DNA from: Pedobacter punctiformis | Lineage (GTDB): Bacteria; Bacteroidota; Bacteroidia; Sphingobacteriales; Sphingobacteriaceae | DNA: 64,000 bases | NCBI RefSeq assembly: GCF_027213715.1 | Contig: NZ_JAPWGM010000001.1 | Span: 868,001-932,000 of the forward strand | Reading direction: 5' to 3' | Part shown: positions 1-7,556 of the stretch, one piece after another | Position numbering within the stretch: the first letter of the stretch is position 1 | Layout: the number at the start of each line of letters is the position of its first letter | Program-made: the position numbers and the translations under genes | Notes under the pieces: generated by a model | Told to the model about the DNA's origin: nothing | Seen by the model: the letters and a program-made list of their open reading frames with translations, nothing else | Databases searched by the model: none

Positions 1-344
1 GAGCCCGAAGGCATGTACAAGCTCATTAAAGAAAAATCATCAAAGTCAGCCCTCAATATTCTTCCTTCTTTATCTATCCATTCTTCTCCGCAACCATACT
101 CTACATGATTGGGTTTTACTCTGGTTAAAATGGCTACACCACTATACCCCTTTTTTTCTGCAGGAAACCAGTAATGATGGTAACCCAATTGCTCAATTAA
201 AGCAATAATTTCAGGAATTTGCACCGGTAAGGCTTTAACTTCCTGCAGGCAAATCATATCAGCATTTGTTGCTTGTAACCAGCCGAAAAAGTTTTTGGTA
301 CTTGCGGCACGAATGCCATTAACATTGTAAGAGATTATTTTCAT
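1..344 (-). CDS. xth: exodeoxyribonuclease III (C-terminus beyond window)
   Basis: The reverse strand reads MKIISYNVNGIRAAS from an ATG at 344, followed by the ICLQEVKA segment and SGVAILTR. These are hallmarks of the endonuclease/exonuclease/phosphatase fold of exonuclease III, with Asn7 and the catalytic-site Glu of LQE. The family repairs abasic sites and degrades 3' ends of duplex DNA in the cytoplasm. Only about 114 of the usual ~255 residues are present because the gene runs off the left edge; no frameshift is seen in the visible part. The downstream cyclophilin gene lies behind it on the same strand. Confidence 0.9.
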   Translation of the reverse strand, partial: MKIISYNVNGIRAASTKNFFGWLQATNADMICLQEVKALPVQIPEIIALIEQLGYHHYWFPAEKKGYSGVAILTRVKPNHVEYGCGEEWIDKEGRILRADFDDFSLMSLYMPSG

Positions 345-359
345 TTAAATCATTCCGGC

Positions 360-1064
360 TTAAGATTTAATTAGGGTACCTTGCAAAAGCTGTTTTTCAA
401 GCTTTTTAGCTTCTCTTTTTTTGAGTATTGTAATTTCCATTTTTACATCCTCTTTTGGTCTGTTGTTTTTATCCGTTGCCAAAACTGCAATTTTATCAAC
501 TACATCTAAACCGGCAACAATTTCGCCATAAACGGTATAATTCCGGTCAAGGTGCGGTGTTCCACCAATGGTTTTATAAACCTGTCTTTGCCAGTCGGGG
601 ATTTTAAATTTCAAGCGGTTTTGCTCCAGACTGTTCAATTGCTCATCTGTAAAAACCTTGCCCTGCACCAGATAAAACTGGCATCCGCTAGACTCTTTTC
701 CAGGATTATTATCCCTTGCCGCAGCCAATACACCCTTTTTATGGAATAAGCTGTCCCGAAATTCAGCAGGAATTTTATACCCAACATCCCCATTACCTAA
801 AAGTGAATCTGGTTTTACCGTTTTTGAATCGGGATCGCCACCTTGAATCATAAAGTCTTTAATTACCCTGTGAAATAGGGTTCCGTTATAAAAGCCTGAT
901 TTGGTTAGCTTAAGGAAATTATCCCTGTGCAAAGGCGTTTCGTTATATAATTTAACAATACATTCTCCGTATTGCGTTTTTATTCTGACATACTGATTTT
1001 TAGGTTTTACAGCAAAAGCAGAAAGCACAGAAAATGTGCATAAGAACAATAATAATCGCTTCAT
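360..1064 (-). CDS. exported cyclophilin-type peptidyl-prolyl isomerase
   Basis: This 234-residue protein starts with a hydrophobic signal peptide (about residues 1-18, ending before VKPKNQY). A cyclophilin domain follows, with the family segments FHRVIKDFMIQGGDP and GCQFYLV. Cyclophilins catalyse cis-trans isomerisation of prolyl bonds, here probably on folding proteins in the periplasm. An internal insertion (about residues 135-165) around the FTDEQLNSLE stretch is typical of Bacteroidota versions. It ends in a short lysine-rich tail. It lies 15 bases upstream of the exonuclease III start, on the same strand. Function is confident; cell location rests on the signal peptide. Confidence 0.9.
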   Translation of the reverse strand: MKRLLLFLCTFSVLSAFAVKPKNQYVRIKTQYGECIVKLYNETPLHRDNFLKLTKSGFYNGTLFHRVIKDFMIQGGDPDSKTVKPDSLLGNGDVGYKIPAEFRDSLFHKKGVLAAARDNNPGKESSGCQFYLVQGKVFTDEQLNSLEQNRLKFKIPDWQRQVYKTIGGTPHLDRNYTVYGEIVAGLDVVDKIAVLATDKNNRPKEDVKMEITILKKREAKKLEKQLLQGTLIKS

Positions 1065-1144
1065 TTTAATTGTGTTTTGGCTAAATTAAATTAAAAAATG
1101 AAATTCAGTAAATAAATAGCATACTTATTAGCTATTTTTTCACA

Positions 1145-1152
1145 TACCTTTG
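1145..1152 (+). promoter_or_regulatory. candidate -7 box TACCTTTG upstream of the small Cys-rich gene
   Basis: TACCTTTG matches the Bacteroidota -7 consensus TAnnTTTG. It ends only 5 bases before the ATG at 1158, so the transcript would have almost no leader. No convincing -33 box was found. Confidence 0.5.
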
Positions 1153-1157
1153 TATTA

Positions 1158-1559
1158 ATGAAAGTTAAACAAAAAATAGCACTGTCTATGGCTGTATTTT
1201 ATGCAGTTAGTGTTATTGGTTTGGCTGTGAGTTTGCATTTTTGTGGTGGAAAACTGGCTAATGTTCACTTCTTTAGCAGCGAAATTGCCTGTAAACTTTG
1301 CAAGGATATTCCGGTATCTAAAAAAGATGATGGCTGTTGCCAAAACACAGCCGTAAATGTTAAAGTAAAGGATAGCCACCAGAGTGAAGCGCAGTTGCAA
1401 ATGCCCAAGTTGTTTTCAATCCAGCTTTTTTTACATCCTCCGGTTTTAAACTTTCTCCAAAACATTACCCCGCAATTTTTTAGTAAAATTGCAAACAAGA
1501 CGCCGCCATTATCAACGCGGCTCTCCCTTCATATTTTCAATTGCATTTTTAGGAATTAG
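1158..1559 (+). CDS. small Cys-rich membrane-anchored protein, HYC_CC_PP type
   Basis: This is a 133-residue protein. It has an N-terminal hydrophobic segment (about 8-27) followed by HFCGG (Cys29), a CKLC pair (Cys45, Cys48), a GCC doublet (Cys60-61) and a late TPPL. The order of an HxC, a CC and a PP motif matches the small Bacteroidota family called HYC_CC_PP, whose function is unknown. Its location just ahead of exported metal-binding proteins suggests a thiol or metal role, which is inference. The ATG start is set by the TACCTTTG box just upstream. The C-terminal half is poorly conserved-looking and basic. Confidence 0.7.
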   Translation: MKVKQKIALSMAVFYAVSVIGLAVSLHFCGGKLANVHFFSSEIACKLCKDIPVSKKDDGCCQNTAVNVKVKDSHQSEAQLQMPKLFSIQLFLHPPVLNFLQNITPQFFSKIANKTPPLSTRLSLHIFNCIFRN

Positions 1560-1669
1560 GATTGTCAGATCAATCCATTTCGCTGAATAAATCAGCAATG
1601 TTTTGCTATACCGCTGTGAATAAATCACTTGCGTTATTGGCTTAAAATTTAATTCTAATTTCAAAAATC

Positions 1670-2206
1670 ATGAAAGCAATCAAAATACTTAGCATTTTTA
1701 TGCTGTTCTTTGCCGTAAAAGTATCGGCGCAACAAATTTCTACAGCAGATTTACAAGTAACAGGTTTAACCTGTTCAATGTGTTCAAATGCTACTGAAAA
1801 ATCATTGAAAACCCTCAATTTTATTGGTTCCATTAAAACTGATTTAAATAAAAACATCTTTGTTTTAACTTTTAAAAAAGGTGCAGATATCAATTTAGAT
1901 CTGGTTCGTAAAAAAGTACAGGATGCTGGTTTTTCGGTAGGAAATCTAACGGCCAATTTCAATTTTAACCAGGTTAAAGTTGATGATAAGGGACAAGCCA
2001 TTGTTGATGGAAATGTTTATCGTTTTGTAAATGCAAAAAATAAAACGCTAAACGGAATTGTAAAAGCAACTATTATTGATAAGGATTTTCTATCGGGTTC
2101 TCAATTTAAGAAACAAGCTTCCTCTGTTAATTCTGATGCCTATGCCAGCGGTACAGGTATTGTAAACGGTAAAAAAACCAGAATTTATCATTTAAGCATT
2201 TCTTAA
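1670..2206 (+). CDS. exported heavy-metal-associated (HMA) domain protein
   Basis: This 178-residue protein has a signal peptide ending near SAQQ (about residue 20), then one HMA ferredoxin-like domain (about 25-95). The metal-binding GLTCSMCSNA motif provides Cys35 and Cys38. HMA domains bind Cu(I) or similar soft metals and hand them to partner proteins. The C-terminal ~80 residues (from NFNQVKVDDKG) form a beta-rich segment I do not recognise. The stop codon overlaps the next ATG (TAATG), so translation is probably coupled to the barrel protein. It is likely periplasmic or surface-exposed. Metal identity is not shown by the sequence. Confidence 0.8.
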   Translation: MKAIKILSIFMLFFAVKVSAQQISTADLQVTGLTCSMCSNATEKSLKTLNFIGSIKTDLNKNIFVLTFKKGADINLDLVRKKVQDAGFSVGNLTANFNFNQVKVDDKGQAIVDGNVYRFVNAKNKTLNGIVKATIIDKDFLSGSQFKKQASSVNSDAYASGTGIVNGKKTRIYHLSIS

Positions 2207-3021
2207 TGATGAAAAAATTATGCGTAATGGCGTTGATTATTACCGGCGCCTTTACAACCGCTTTTAGTCAGGAACTTTATGTTTTTACGGAGCCAGCAAG
2301 TAATATGCCTTCCAAATCAATTGGTGTTAGAATTACCAATGAGGGCATGTTTAATAATCCTGGTTTTGTAAGTCGTACCATTCCGGAAGTTATGATTGGG
2401 TTCAACAAAAATCTGATGATGCATGCCCAGGCTTTCCTGTCTGACATGGATGGAAACTACAGATTGGAAGGCGGAAGTTTATATGCCAAATACAGATTTA
2501 TTTCTTTGGATGAAGCTCAAAGCCATTTCAGGGCTTCTGCATTTGGAAGAATCAGCACCAGCAAGCGACCAACCTACACAAAGGATATAAACCTGGAAGG
2601 CGATAATAGCGGGCTTCAGGGTGGTTTAATTTTTACACAACTGCTTCATAAGCTTGCGCTGTCTGCTACTTTGGGCTATGCTCATGCCTTTCAAAATAAT
2701 GAAAGACAGGTAGTTGGTATGCCGCAGCCAAAGAACATGCTTTCGTATAGTTTATCCTCTGGTTATCTGGTTTTACCGGTGGTTTACAAAGATTATAAAC
2801 AACCCAATTTTAATGTTTATCTTGAATTGCTGGGCAAAACCGATCCCCAAAGTGGAAAATCTTATTTGGATTTAGCGCCAGCAGTTCAAATGATTTTAAA
2901 CAGCACAACCCGTATTGATTTAGGCTACCGCTTTCAGGCAGCCGGAAATTTAGAGGGACGATACACGAAAAACATGTACATGATCCGTGCTGAGTTTAAC
3001 TTTTTTAATGTTTTAAAATAA
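2206..3021 (+). CDS. probable outer-membrane beta-barrel protein of the metal block
   Basis: This 271-residue protein has a signal peptide (MMKKLC...AFSQ, about 1-22). It continues with alternating polar/hydrophobic strands and ends in a strand-like MIRAEFNFFNVLK. That pattern fits a small outer-membrane barrel or transporter-like protein; I do not recognise a named family. Two possible starts (2206 and 2209) are adjacent; 2206 overlaps the stop of the HMA gene, indicating translational coupling. DUF3347 and HMA-AraC genes follow within 12 bases and by overlap. The context suggests metal passage or sensing at the outer membrane, which is inferred only. Confidence 0.6.
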   Translation: MMKKLCVMALIITGAFTTAFSQELYVFTEPASNMPSKSIGVRITNEGMFNNPGFVSRTIPEVMIGFNKNLMMHAQAFLSDMDGNYRLEGGSLYAKYRFISLDEAQSHFRASAFGRISTSKRPTYTKDINLEGDNSGLQGGLIFTQLLHKLALSATLGYAHAFQNNERQVVGMPQPKNMLSYSLSSGYLVLPVVYKDYKQPNFNVYLELLGKTDPQSGKSYLDLAPAVQMILNSTTRIDLGYRFQAAGNLEGRYTKNMYMIRAEFNFFNVLK

Positions 3022-3032
3022 AAATTATACAA

Positions 3033-3536
3033 ATGAAAAAAATATTATTTACGATGGCTTTTATTGCCATCTTCTCGACAAAATTTACTTTCGCACAAAG
3101 CAAAACTGATGCTGCTTTTAATCAGGTATTAACTGCTTATTATGATGTTAAAAATGCTTTAGCTACAGATAAGAAAGATGTAGCGGTTGAAAAATCAAAA
3201 GTTTTACTGGCAAAAGTTGAGGCGGTTCCGCATACAGACATACCTGATGCAGCGCATAAAATCTGGATGGAACAGGCAGCCATTATTAAAACAAATGCCA
3301 AAAGTTTATCGGCTTCAAAGGATATTAAAGTCCAAAGAAAATCATTTGAAAACATTTCATATGCGATGATTAAAACTTTAAAAGCGGTAAAATTTAATTC
3401 TGCAACTGTTTATGTGCAGCATTGCCCAATGGCAAAAGCAAGCTGGTTGAACGAAAAGGAAAACATCGAAAATCCGTACTATGGAAAAATGATGTTCGAT
3501 TGTGGAGATGTAAGCGAAACCATAAAAGCTAAATAA
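3033..3536 (+). CDS. exported DUF3347 domain protein
   Basis: This is a 167-residue protein with a signal peptide ending at about FAQ (residue 22). It then has the DUF3347 domain: a helical first half and a conserved end with HCPMA (His130, Cys131, Met133), NPYYGKMM and FDCG (Cys157). In this family the His/Cys/Met cluster resembles that of C-terminal domains on copper/silver efflux adaptors, so copper binding is likely but not proven. It starts 11 bases after the barrel gene. Its stop overlaps the ATG of the HMA-AraC regulator (3536). It is presumably periplasmic. Confidence 0.8.
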   Translation: MKKILFTMAFIAIFSTKFTFAQSKTDAAFNQVLTAYYDVKNALATDKKDVAVEKSKVLLAKVEAVPHTDIPDAAHKIWMEQAAIIKTNAKSLSASKDIKVQRKSFENISYAMIKTLKAVKFNSATVYVQHCPMAKASWLNEKENIENPYYGKMMFDCGDVSETIKAK

Positions 3537-4096
3537 TGAAATTGCATATCAAAAATATGGTATGTAACCGTTGTAAAATGGTGGTTAAAGCCGAGCTCGA
3601 AAAGCTTGACTTTAAACCGCTATCGGTTCAATTGGGAGAAGTTACGCTTCTGGAAAACATTAATGCTGAGGATAAAGAAAAGATTTCAAACCGTTTAAAA
3701 CCAATGGGCTTTGATTTATTGGAGGATAAAAAAACCCAGATTGCCGAACAGGTTAAAACACTTATTATTAATTTGGTTCATTATAGTCTGGAACCCTTAA
3801 AAGTAAATTTATCTGCTTATTTAAGCGATCAGCTTAACGCAGAATATAACTACATAAGCACCATTTTTTCTGAAATAGAAAATCAAACCATTGAAAAATA
3901 TTTCATTGCTCAAAAAATAGAAAAAGCAAAAGAAATGCTCAGCTACGGCGAACTTACACTTAGTCAGATTGCCTACCAGCTTAACTATAGCAGTGTTGCA
4001 CATCTTTCTGCACAGTTTAAAAAAGTTTCAGGTACGACACCTTCCGTTTATAAAATGGCCTCAAGGGATCAACGCAAAACTTTAGACGAAATTTAA
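3536..4096 (+). CDS. AraC-type regulator with N-terminal HMA-like CxxC domain
   Basis: This 186-residue cytoplasmic protein begins with an HMA-like domain (about 1-65), MKLHIKNMVCNRCK, with Cys10 and Cys13 placed as in copper chaperones. The C-terminal AraC helix-turn-helix pair (about 90-180) includes LSQIAYQLNYSSVAHLSAQFKKVSG and TPSVYK. The design suggests a one-component metal-responsive regulator of the preceding genes. The stop of the DUF3347 gene overlaps its start, so it is part of the same transcription unit. The usual AraC sugar-binding domain is absent. The metal and the DNA target are not known from the sequence. Confidence 0.85.
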   Translation: MKLHIKNMVCNRCKMVVKAELEKLDFKPLSVQLGEVTLLENINAEDKEKISNRLKPMGFDLLEDKKTQIAEQVKTLIINLVHYSLEPLKVNLSAYLSDQLNAEYNYISTIFSEIENQTIEKYFIAQKIEKAKEMLSYGELTLSQIAYQLNYSSVAHLSAQFKKVSGTTPSVYKMASRDQRKTLDEI

Positions 4097-4102
4097 TGTT
4101 AT

Positions 4103-4116
4103 TTAAACGCGTTTAA
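4103..4116. promoter_or_regulatory. 14-base palindrome between the HMA-AraC gene and yceI
   Basis: TTAAACGCGTTTAA is a perfect palindrome 6 bases after the regulator's stop and about 50 bases upstream of the yceI-family promoter box. It may be an operator; it lacks a T-run and is a poor terminator. Confidence 0.35.
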
Positions 4117-4165
4117 TTTTACCTTTTCTTATCATACATCAAGACTCAAACTGCTTGTATTGCAG

Positions 4166-4173
4166 TACTTTTG
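4166..4173 (+). promoter_or_regulatory. candidate -7 box TACTTTTG upstream of the YceI gene
   Basis: TACTTTTG fits the TAnnTTTG consensus and sits 63 bases before the ATG at 4237, giving a normal-length leader. A clear -33 element was not found. Confidence 0.5.
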
Positions 4174-4236
4174 CTTTACATTATTAAACCCGAAAAGGCA
4201 TGAGCTACCACCTCCTTTTCACAAAAAAAATCCACT

Positions 4237-4830
4237 ATGAAAAAATTATTCTTATTCCTGATTGCTGCTTCAATGAGTGTGGCATCATTTGCACAAACGA
4301 ACTGGAAAATAGATCCGATGCACTCTTTTGTAAATTTCTCGGTTAAACACATGGGCATCTCATTTGTTGATGGGTCATTTAAAAAATTCGACGGAACAGT
4401 TACAGCTTCCAGTCCCGATTTAACAGATGCTAAAATTAGTTTTACCGTTGATGTAAACAGCATCACCACTGGTGTGGATATGAGGGATAACCACTTAAAA
4501 ACTGACGACTTTTTTAATGCAGAAAAATTCCCTCAAATGAAATTTGAAAGTACTTCTTTCAAAAAAGTTGCGGTAAAAATGAAAGGTCAGCAAACCAACA
4601 GATACATTTTAAAAGGTAAGTTAACCATTCGCGATGTAACGAAAGATGTAAGCTTTTTTGTTGAATATGGTGGAACCGCTAAAGATCAGCAGGGTAATAC
4701 TAAAGCTGGTTTTGCTGCAACAACAACCATAAACCGTTTAGATTACAACATTAAATACGATCCAACAGGTGCTGGTGTTGCTAAAGATGTTTCCATAAAA
4801 TTAAACCTTGAATTTGTTCAGGGAAAATAA
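4237..4830 (+). CDS. YceI family exported lipid-binding-like protein
   Basis: This 197-residue protein has a signal peptide (about 1-19, ASFAQ) followed by the YceI lipocalin-like beta-barrel domain, with the family features WKIDPMHSFVNFSVKHM, TGVDMRDNHLKTDDFF and LTIRDVTKDVSF. YceI proteins bind isoprenoid-type lipids in the periplasm; the physiological role is unsettled. It has its own promoter box at 4166. It is followed by an inverted repeat of the dispersed hairpin family (4842-4907), then the DOPA dioxygenase gene. Family assignment is firm. Confidence 0.9.
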   Translation: MKKLFLFLIAASMSVASFAQTNWKIDPMHSFVNFSVKHMGISFVDGSFKKFDGTVTASSPDLTDAKISFTVDVNSITTGVDMRDNHLKTDDFFNAEKFPQMKFESTSFKKVAVKMKGQQTNRYILKGKLTIRDVTKDVSFFVEYGGTAKDQQGNTKAGFAATTTINRLDYNIKYDPTGAGVAKDVSIKLNLEFVQGK

Positions 4831-4841
4831 AAATATAAGAT

Positions 4842-4907
4842 CGTTATTCTGGGCTTGTCCCGGAATCTTTCCTTTATTACGGATCCTGAAACAAGTTCAG
4901 GATGACG
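4842..4907. repeat. intergenic inverted repeat, REP-like
   Basis: The left arm (4842-4867, starting CGTTATTCTGGGCTTGTCCC) and right arm (4881-4907, ending AAGTTCAGGATGACG) are imperfect inverted copies around a 13-base centre. Arm ends carry the same TCAT-CTGA head as the repeats at 12844, 59931 and 61164. Confidence 0.6.
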
Positions 4908-4926
4908 GGTTTCTTTAAAAAACAAT

Positions 4927-5751
4927 ATGTCAGCATTATCTCAATTCAGAAATTTTAGTCAGGGCTTAAGTCAAACCGATTTAATGCCTGCGTTATTTAT
5001 CGGCCATGGTTCGCCCATGAACGGAATCGAAGTAAATGAGTTTAGTAAGAGTTGGGCAGATCTGGCAAAAAACATCCCGGTTCCAAAGGCTGTACTTGTT
5101 GTTTCGGCACATTGGTACACCCATGGAACTTTTGTTACCGCCATGGATTTCCCTTCTACCATCCACGATTTTGGAGGGTTTCCGCAACAACTCTTTGATG
5201 TTCAATACCCTGCTCCCGGTGATGCGAAACTGGCAGCAGAAATTCCGGATTTGATCCATTCTACCAATGTTGGTTTGGATCACGACTGGGGCTTGGATCA
5301 TGGGGCCTGGACTGTAGTTCGTCACATGTATCCGGAAGCAAATATTCCTGTTTTACAGTTGAGTATTGATTACACAAAATCACCAGAGCAGCATTACGAA
5401 ATCGCCAAAGAAATTTATGCACTCCGCAAAAAAGGGATTTTGGTTTTAGGCAGTGGCAATATGGTGCACAATTTGCGCATGTTAAGCTGGGAAATGATTA
5501 ATGGCGGGGGCTACGACTGGGCCATTGAGATGAATGATAAATTTAAAAGTCTGATTGCAAATGGCGATCATAAACCATTAATCAATTACCGTAATCTGGG
5601 GCCTGAAGCTATGCTTGCCATTCCTACTCCCGAACATTATCTGCCGTTAATTTACACTCTTGGCTTAAAAAATGAAAAGGAAGAGTTATCTTTTTTTAAT
5701 GATAAAGCGGTGGGCGGCTCTTTAACCATGACTTCTGTTCAGGTCGGATAA
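4927..5751 (+). CDS. ygiD: 4,5-DOPA-type extradiol dioxygenase (LigB family)
   Basis: This 274-residue soluble protein contains FIGHGSPMN (His27), VSAHWYTHG (His62, His66) and GSGNMVHNLR, as expected for the YgiD/4,5-DOPA dioxygenase branch of the LigB family. Those enzymes use a metal to open catechol rings; the natural bacterial substrate is uncertain. Length equals the family's usual ~260-275. The ATG at 4927 lies just after the hairpin repeat. It stands alone, between YceI and the HMA-MauE gene. Confidence 0.85.
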   Translation: MSALSQFRNFSQGLSQTDLMPALFIGHGSPMNGIEVNEFSKSWADLAKNIPVPKAVLVVSAHWYTHGTFVTAMDFPSTIHDFGGFPQQLFDVQYPAPGDAKLAAEIPDLIHSTNVGLDHDWGLDHGAWTVVRHMYPEANIPVLQLSIDYTKSPEQHYEIAKEIYALRKKGILVLGSGNMVHNLRMLSWEMINGGGYDWAIEMNDKFKSLIANGDHKPLINYRNLGPEAMLAIPTPEHYLPLIYTLGLKNEKEELSFFNDKAVGGSLTMTSVQVG

Positions 5752-5804
5752 AATTCTATAATACTTTATGGTTATTCTATAACATTTACCCATGCTTTAT
5801 AAGG

Positions 5805-5812
5805 TAAATTTG
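5805..5812 (+). promoter_or_regulatory. candidate -7 box TAAATTTG upstream of the HMA-MauE gene
   Basis: TAAATTTG matches TAnnTTTG and ends 16 bases before the ATG at 5829, so the gene probably has its own promoter. Confidence 0.5.
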
Positions 5813-5828
5813 CCTAAAGATTTTAATT

Positions 5829-6548
5829 ATGACACATACCTATCAACTAAACGGAATGACCTGCGGTAGTTGCGAAAATAAAGTAAAAAGTAATTTACTG
5901 GTGCTGCCTGATGTAACTTCTGTTGAAGTTTCTAAGGATACGAATTCAGCAACCATAAGCATGAACAAACACATTAGCCTGGATGCTTTGCAACAAGCTT
6001 TAGGCGGGGCGAACAGTAAATATCAGATCTCTGCTGTATCACATAGCGAAGCTTTGGAGCAAACTAAATCCTGGTTTGAAACCTATAAACCAATCGTTTT
6101 AATTTTTGGCTACATCATCGCAATTTCTTCCATTGCTTCCTGGCAAAATGGGGGCCTAAATTTTATGGGATTTATGCGTGTTTTTATGGCTGGCTTTTTT
6201 CTTACTTTTTCTTTTTTTAAAATGCTCAATTTAAAAGCATTTGCAGAGAGTTATGCCATGTATGATCTGGTTGCTAAAAAATTTGGTGCATGGGGTTATA
6301 TTTATGCTTTTATTGAACTCGGATTAGGTTTGGCCTTTGCCTTAAATGCTTCTCCGCTAATTGTAAACTGGGTAACCTTAATTGTAATGACTGTTAGCAT
6401 TTTGGGGGTTTTAGAAAGTGTGATCAATAAGAAGAAAATTCAATGTGCATGCTTAGGCGCTGTTTTTAATCTACCGATGAGCACCGTAACCATTGTGGAA
6501 GATGCGTTAATGATAGCCATGAGTGCGGCAATGCTAATATTAATGTAA
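5829..6548 (+). CDS. HMA domain fused to a MauE/DoxX-like membrane protein
   Basis: This 239-residue protein starts with an HMA domain (about 1-68; GMTCGSCENK, Cys12 and Cys15). Four to five membrane segments follow (about 86-104, 113-133, 152-172, 178-196, 218-238). After the penultimate helix it has KKIQCACLG (Cys206, Cys208), the CxCLG signature of MauE-like proteins that take part in disulfide or redox chemistry. It could pass electrons or metal across the inner membrane; the exact role is unknown. Its stop is one base from the end of the convergent DUF6265 gene, with no hairpin between. Confidence 0.8.
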   Translation: MTHTYQLNGMTCGSCENKVKSNLLVLPDVTSVEVSKDTNSATISMNKHISLDALQQALGGANSKYQISAVSHSEALEQTKSWFETYKPIVLIFGYIIAISSIASWQNGGLNFMGFMRVFMAGFFLTFSFFKMLNLKAFAESYAMYDLVAKKFGAWGYIYAFIELGLGLAFALNASPLIVNWVTLIVMTVSILGVLESVINKKKIQCACLGAVFNLPMSTVTIVEDALMIAMSAAMLILM

Positions 6549-6549
6549 A

Positions 6550-7026
6550 CTAAATCCGCTTGTACTTAAACTCCGATTTCTTGTTTTGACCATTTATGGC
6601 ACCCTCTATCCAGGCTAATAAATGATCTTTACCTTGATTCTGATAAACAATTCGCTGAGGAAAATCATGGGTTAAGTTTTCGAAAATATAGGTGTTTTGT
6701 TTGGTAGAAATTAATTTAAAACAAACTTCTTTACCATCATTTTGCCCGGTAACAGTCGAACAATAAAACACCTCTTTACCGATTTTTTTAATGGTAAGGG
6801 TTTCAGTTAATAAACTGTCTCCCTTTATATTTATTCTATAACTCTCCCCTTTTAAGTTTTGATCTGTATTTATTTTCCAGTGTTCAATAATTTTTCCTTT
6901 AGAGGTCTGCATTTCCCATGAGCCCAAAAGAAAATTAAATGCTTTAGGTAAACGATTCTGTGCCTTTGCCCCTAAAGTCACATAGAAAATTAATAATAAA
7001 AACAGGTTTAAGGTTTTCTTTTTCAT
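6550..7026 (-). CDS. exported DUF6265-type protein
   Basis: This 158-residue protein has a signal peptide (about 1-22, GAKAQ). It then has a lipocalin-like domain with FNFLLGSWEMQTSKGKIIEHW, ENLTHDFPQRIVY and AWIEG, the pattern of DUF6265 proteins. No enzymatic residues are recognised; such folds usually bind small hydrophobic ligands. The start codon overlaps the end of the DinB-like gene by 4 bases, so the two are translated from one message. Confidence 0.75.
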   Translation of the reverse strand: MKKKTLNLFLLLIFYVTLGAKAQNRLPKAFNFLLGSWEMQTSKGKIIEHWKINTDQNLKGESYRINIKGDSLLTETLTIKKIGKEVFYCSTVTGQNDGKEVCFKLISTKQNTYIFENLTHDFPQRIVYQNQGKDHLLAWIEGAINGQNKKSEFKYKRI

Positions 7027-7547
7027 TTCCCGATGGTGTTGGTAATGTGCGCCAGGTGATGTTTTCCGTGCCAGGCATAAGTTCCAAGCATATTGGCCAG
7101 GCTTAGCTCTTTTCCAATGGCTGGATGAATATATTTTCGTTGATAATCTTCCTGCTTTAATGTTTTAAGAAAAGCAACCCAGCGTTGATGTAGCACTGTT
7201 AACAATTCGATTGAGATTTTAATATCTCCGTTTTTGGCTTCTTCTGTTTCTGCCCAACGTTCTTCATAATAAGGCCTTATAACCGGAACATCTTCCGTTA
7301 TCGCCTGCTTAAACCGGATGTATGCATTCAAATGGCTATCCGGAATGTGGTGTACAACCTGCTTTAATGTCCAGCCATCGGGCCGGTAAGTTTGGTTTAA
7401 CTGCACTTCGCTTAAGTTTTCGGTAGCTTGTTTTATTTGACTGGGTAAAGCTTCAATTTCTGAAATCCAGATTTCGGTTTGGCGTTCATCAAAAATTTCA
7501 GGCATCAGGAATTGTCCAATTGGGTATTTAAGTTTTTCTAAATCCAT
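7023..7547 (-). CDS. YfiT/BstA-type bacillithiol transferase-like DinB protein
   Basis: This 174-residue protein has the YfiT (DinB superfamily) architecture: a four-helix bundle with metal-ligand histidines in VVHHIPDSHLNAY and in YAWHGKHHLAH near the C-terminus. Relatives are bacillithiol S-transferases or putative metal-dependent hydrolases that detoxify electrophiles. Length matches the family. It starts 9 bases beyond the end of the aldehyde dehydrogenase on the same strand and overlaps the DUF6265 gene, forming a three-gene leftward unit. The thiol cofactor actually used is not shown here. Confidence 0.85.
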   Translation of the reverse strand: MDLEKLKYPIGQFLMPEIFDERQTEIWISEIEALPSQIKQATENLSEVQLNQTYRPDGWTLKQVVHHIPDSHLNAYIRFKQAITEDVPVIRPYYEERWAETEEAKNGDIKISIELLTVLHQRWVAFLKTLKQEDYQRKYIHPAIGKELSLANMLGTYAWHGKHHLAHITNTIGK

Positions 7548-7556
7548 TACTTAAAA

